Assembly (NCBI RefSeq): GCF_006861825.1
Contig: NZ_VDGI01000004.1
Location: 108,130 to 172,129, forward strand
Length of the DNA: 64,000 bases
Reading direction: 5' to 3'
Origin: Psychrobacillus vulpis
GTDB lineage: Bacteria; Bacillota; Bacilli; Bacillales_A; Planococcaceae
Made by a program: the position numbers and the translations under genes. The notes below the pieces were generated by a model. It worked only from the letters and a program-made list of their open reading frames with translations. It was not told where the DNA came from and made no database searches. Shown here piece after piece: positions 61,376-64,000 of this stretch (position 1 is the first letter of the stretch; the number at the start of each line of letters is the position of its first letter).

Positions 61376-61818
61376 TTAATATGACCCCCATTTTTGTTTG
61401 ATGATTCTGAATTTTATAATTACTCATTTACCTTTCTCATATAAATATCAGGTAATCACTCAGAATCTATCAAGTTGTAAGAACAATCTCATTGTAAAAC
61501 AAACTTTAAATTCAGTCTATACTAATTTTTCTTTTAATTTGAAAATTAATAATATTACATCAATATAATATTGTTAAACTTTATCAAAACCCTTGATTTT
61601 ACTGAATTTCAGTTTTATTTTTTCCCTTTAATTGTCTAAATTTTTTATTATTTTTTCTAATAGTCTTTATTTTAAAATTGGATTATTTTATCATTCTGAC
61701 TAATAAAATATCTATTTATTTGAAAATTTTCTATAAATTGAATGTTTTTTTACTTTTCTCTTACTATTCGATATACTAATTAATAGTTCGATATTCGTAA
61801 TAATAAGGAGAGATGAGA
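61376..61818. promoter_or_regulatory. Long AT-rich divergent region livJ / pepF
   Basis: 443 bases between divergent genes, exceptionally AT-rich. It must hold both promoters. A CodY-like site is annotated separately. I see no T-box or riboswitch. Confidence 0.55.
61725..61739. promoter_or_regulatory. CodY-like box
   Basis: AATTTTCTATAAATT agrees with the CodY consensus AATTTTCWGAAAATT at 13 of 15 positions. Chance matches are common in AT-rich DNA, but CodY control would suit both a branched-chain amino acid transporter and a peptidase. Confidence 0.4.
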
Positions 61819-63627
61819 ATGATTAAAAGCCTACCAAAACGTTCAGAAGTAACATTAGAAGAAACATGGAATTTGAAAGATTTATATGAATCAGAAGAGG
61901 ATTTCAACAATGCCTTAATAGAATTAGAGAATGAAGTAAACAGATTTGAGGAAAAATTTAAAGGAAATATTATTAATCCAGAAACAATTATTGATGCATT
62001 GCAACAATATTCCGCTGTTTACGAGAGGCTTGTCCCAAGCGGAACGTATGCTAGTTTGTCCCTTAGCACAGATCAAACAAATACAGAAGCACAGATGCGC
62101 GCAAGCAAATTTGGATCCATTTCCGCAAAAATAAATAGTAAATTATCTTTTGTAAATAGTGAGTTGTTGGAGCTTCCAACTGAAGTGTTAGAGCTAGCAA
62201 TTGAAAACTGTCCGCCTTTTCAAAACTATTTACAGAAACTACTTATCAAAAAACAATACCAATTACATCCGGAAGTGGAAAAAACACTTGCTGCTCTTTC
62301 TTCCACTTTTAGCGCGCCATATAAACTGTACGATACAACGAAGATGATAGATATTGCGTTTGATAATTTTGAAGTTAATGGTAAGTCATACCCTTTAAGT
62401 TATGTATCATTTGAAAATGATTGGGAATCGGAGTCTAATACAGAACTTAGACGTGCAGCATTTGAGGCTTTTTCAAGTAAACTAAAAGAGTATCAACATA
62501 CAACCGCAAAAACGTATGATATGCATTTGCAAATGGAAAAAACAACAGCAGATTTAAGGGGTTATAATTCAATTTTCGACTCTTTGTTATTAAATCAAGA
62601 AGTGGATCGCACTTTATATGATCGTCAAATTGATTTGATAATGACAGAACTTGCTCCACATATGCGTAAATATGCAAAGCTACTTCAAAAAGTGCATGGG
62701 TTAGACAAGATGACTTTTGCTGATTTGAAAATTTCACTTGATCCGTCCTATGAACCAAAAATCTCTATTGAGGAATCTAAAAAATATATTATTGATGCCC
62801 TTGGTGTGATGGGAAAAGATTATTTAGAAATGGTAGAACGTTCTTATAAAGAACGATGGATTGATTTTGCTCAAAATGCAGGTAAATCTACAGGAGCATT
62901 TTGTTCTAGCCCGTATGGTAACCATCCTTATATTCTTATCTCTTGGTCAAGTAGAATGAACGAAGTATTTGTACTCGCACATGAGCTAGGACATGCAGGA
63001 CATTTCTATCATGCGAACAGTGAACAAAATATATTTAATGCACGTCCATCAACTTACTTTATCGAAGCACCATCTACAATGAATGAGATGCTTGTAGCAA
63101 ATCATTTACTGGAAAATTCAAATGATCCGAAGTTTAAACGTTGGGTAATTTCTTCTATTGTAGCGAGAACTTACTATCATAATTTTGTTACTCACCTACT
63201 TGAAGCTGCTTACCAACGAAAAGTTTATGAACGTATTGACGAAGGGCTACCTGTTAATGCAAATATTCTAAATGAATTTAAACGAAGCGTTTTAGAAGAA
63301 TTTTGGGGTGACGATGTAGAAATTTCGGAAGGTGCTGAGTTAACTTGGATGCGCCAACCACATTACTATATGGGGCTATATCCTTACACGTACTCTGCAG
63401 GTTTAACAATCTCTACACAAGTATCAAAACGTATTTTAAATGAGGGTCAGGTTGCAGTGGATGAATGGATTGACGTATTAAAAGCAGGAGGAACAAAATC
63501 ACCAGTGGATTTAGCAAAAATGGCGGGAGTAGATATTACAACTGAACAACCGTTAAGAGATACAATCGCATATATCGGAAGTTTAATAGATGAATTAGTT
63601 CAACTAACAGATGAAATTGAAAGATAA
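61819..63627 (+). CDS. pepF: Oligoendopeptidase F (M3B)
   Basis: 602 residues from ATG 61819 (AAGGAG 9 bases upstream; the ATG at 61813 is too close). The M3 zinc motif VLAHELGHAGHFYHA (HExxH) sits near residue 390, with the downstream Glu in IEAPSTMNEMLVANHLL. The N-terminal EETWNLKDLYESEEDF is typical of PepF. It cuts cytoplasmic oligopeptides of about 7-17 residues. The terminator hairpin is at 63675. Confidence 0.95.
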   Translation: MIKSLPKRSEVTLEETWNLKDLYESEEDFNNALIELENEVNRFEEKFKGNIINPETIIDALQQYSAVYERLVPSGTYASLSLSTDQTNTEAQMRASKFGSISAKINSKLSFVNSELLELPTEVLELAIENCPPFQNYLQKLLIKKQYQLHPEVEKTLAALSSTFSAPYKLYDTTKMIDIAFDNFEVNGKSYPLSYVSFENDWESESNTELRRAAFEAFSSKLKEYQHTTAKTYDMHLQMEKTTADLRGYNSIFDSLLLNQEVDRTLYDRQIDLIMTELAPHMRKYAKLLQKVHGLDKMTFADLKISLDPSYEPKISIEESKKYIIDALGVMGKDYLEMVERSYKERWIDFAQNAGKSTGAFCSSPYGNHPYILISWSSRMNEVFVLAHELGHAGHFYHANSEQNIFNARPSTYFIEAPSTMNEMLVANHLLENSNDPKFKRWVISSIVARTYYHNFVTHLLEAAYQRKVYERIDEGLPVNANILNEFKRSVLEEFWGDDVEISEGAELTWMRQPHYYMGLYPYTYSAGLTISTQVSKRILNEGQVAVDEWIDVLKAGGTKSPVDLAKMAGVDITTEQPLRDTIAYIGSLIDELVQLTDEIER

Positions 63628-63674
63628 GAACAAAAAGCTTAGTATCCACACCTAGCCCATTCGGTTTAGCTTAC

Positions 63675-63718
63675 AGACTGTGGACAAACTCGATAAAATC
63701 GAAGTTTGCCTTCAGTCT
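63675..63718 (+). terminator. IS-end-type hairpin acting as pepF terminator
   Basis: AGACTGTGGACAAACTCGAT, a short loop, ATCGAAGTTTGCCTTCAGTCT and T6, 47 bases after the pepF stop. The left arm equals the end of the IS1182-like elements. Confidence 0.7.
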
Positions 63719-64000
63719 TTTTTCTTATTAAAAAGAATGAATAGTAATTGAGACATAAAAAGCCACTCGCTTTCCTCGGACGAATCGGCTAGCCTCCTCC
63801 TCTCTACGTTGAGGGGGACTTAAAAAGTCCATATGAACAGCTTTGGTAGACGGAGTTGTACAATAACCCAATAAATAAGAAAATCGTTGAAACGGCTCCC
63901 TTTCCGGAGGCCACTGAAAAAGTCCATATAGTTTCACTTTTAATGAAGTTCCCCCGTAGTTTTCCGAAGCTTACCGCTCGCTTTCCACGGGCGAAGAATT
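63719..64000. repeat. Cluster of decayed GC-rich repeat pieces at the window edge
   Basis: No gene. Pieces: 63755-63800 (CACTCGCTTTCC...TAGCCTCCTCC), 63863-63910 (CAATAACCCAATA, GAAAATCGTTGAAAC, GGCTCCCTTTCCG, as in repeat 4) and 63957-64000 (AGTTTTCCGAAGCTTACCGC, as in repeat 3, cut by the window end). AAAAAGTCCATAT occurs twice (63822 and 63912). Confidence 0.65.

Noticed and set aside
61376..61818. Possible T-box or riboswitch before livJ or pepF
   Set aside because: No specifier stem, T-box sequence or antiterminator pair was found in this AT-rich region.

Overview
The window looks like a chromosomal segment from a low-GC, Gram-positive, endospore-forming bacillus, most plausibly of the Planococcaceae/Caryophanaceae (Psychrobacillus/Lysinibacillus-like). 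Support comes from AT-rich DNA, strong AGGAGG-type ribosome sites, many GTG/TTG starts, two YjcZ-type small sporulation proteins, a Bacillus gene order (ypmS/ypmR, folA-thyA-ypjP, methyltransferase-brxA, ypgR-ypgQ, csp-ypeQ-ypeP), and a LivJHMGF branched-chain amino acid transporter, which B. subtilis lacks as far as I recall. The genus is an inference.

Layout. 0-6.2 kb: three secreted CAP-domain (YkwD-like) proteins. Two are near-identical copies in an 819-bp direct repeat 4,204 bp apart; the third has a KPVAQ repeat linker. Between them lie an ArsR-type regulator, an EamA transporter and a DinB protein. 6.3-19.3 kb: conserved housekeeping genes (COG0523 GTPase, CtpB protease, DeoD, YozE, a chemoreceptor, MsrA/MsrB, YpmS, YpmR, DegV, FolA, ThyA, YpjP, a methyltransferase, BrxA). 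19.3-36 kb: an accessory stretch of small and broken genes. It holds decayed phage fragments (integrase, DnaC-like), the YjcZ pair, a Cys/His-rich probable spore-surface protein, a frameshifted cupin gene, a frameshifted acetyltransferase, a HbpS/GlcG protein, a DUF421 protein, a second DinB, PepD, and an esterase divergent from a LysR regulator. 36-48.4 kb: core genes return (CvfC/YpgR, ABC-F, YpgQ, Fhs, two cold-shock proteins, YpeQ, YpeP, CoaW, an amidohydrolase, HlyIII). 50-63.6 kb: OsmC, a Fur-box-controlled efeOBU iron-uptake operon, a diguanylate cyclase, the liv operon, and PepF.

The most unusual feature is a family of decayed IS1182-like elements and GC-rich palindromic repeats in the intergenic regions. 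Two elements are bracketed by duplicated copies of a terminator-type hairpin, and a different hairpin is duplicated in each case. One element is nested inside a larger one that has its own bracketing hairpin, which is the hlyIII terminator. The element end sequence (CAGACTGTAGACAAAC) also recurs as compact inverted hairpins that appear to serve as the transcription terminators of est and pepF. I also flag a structured RNA candidate at 36.54-36.64 kb and several small genes with strong ribosome sites.

No tRNA, rRNA, CRISPR array or intact transposase was seen. All family calls are from reading the sequence and recall of protein families; no search was run.
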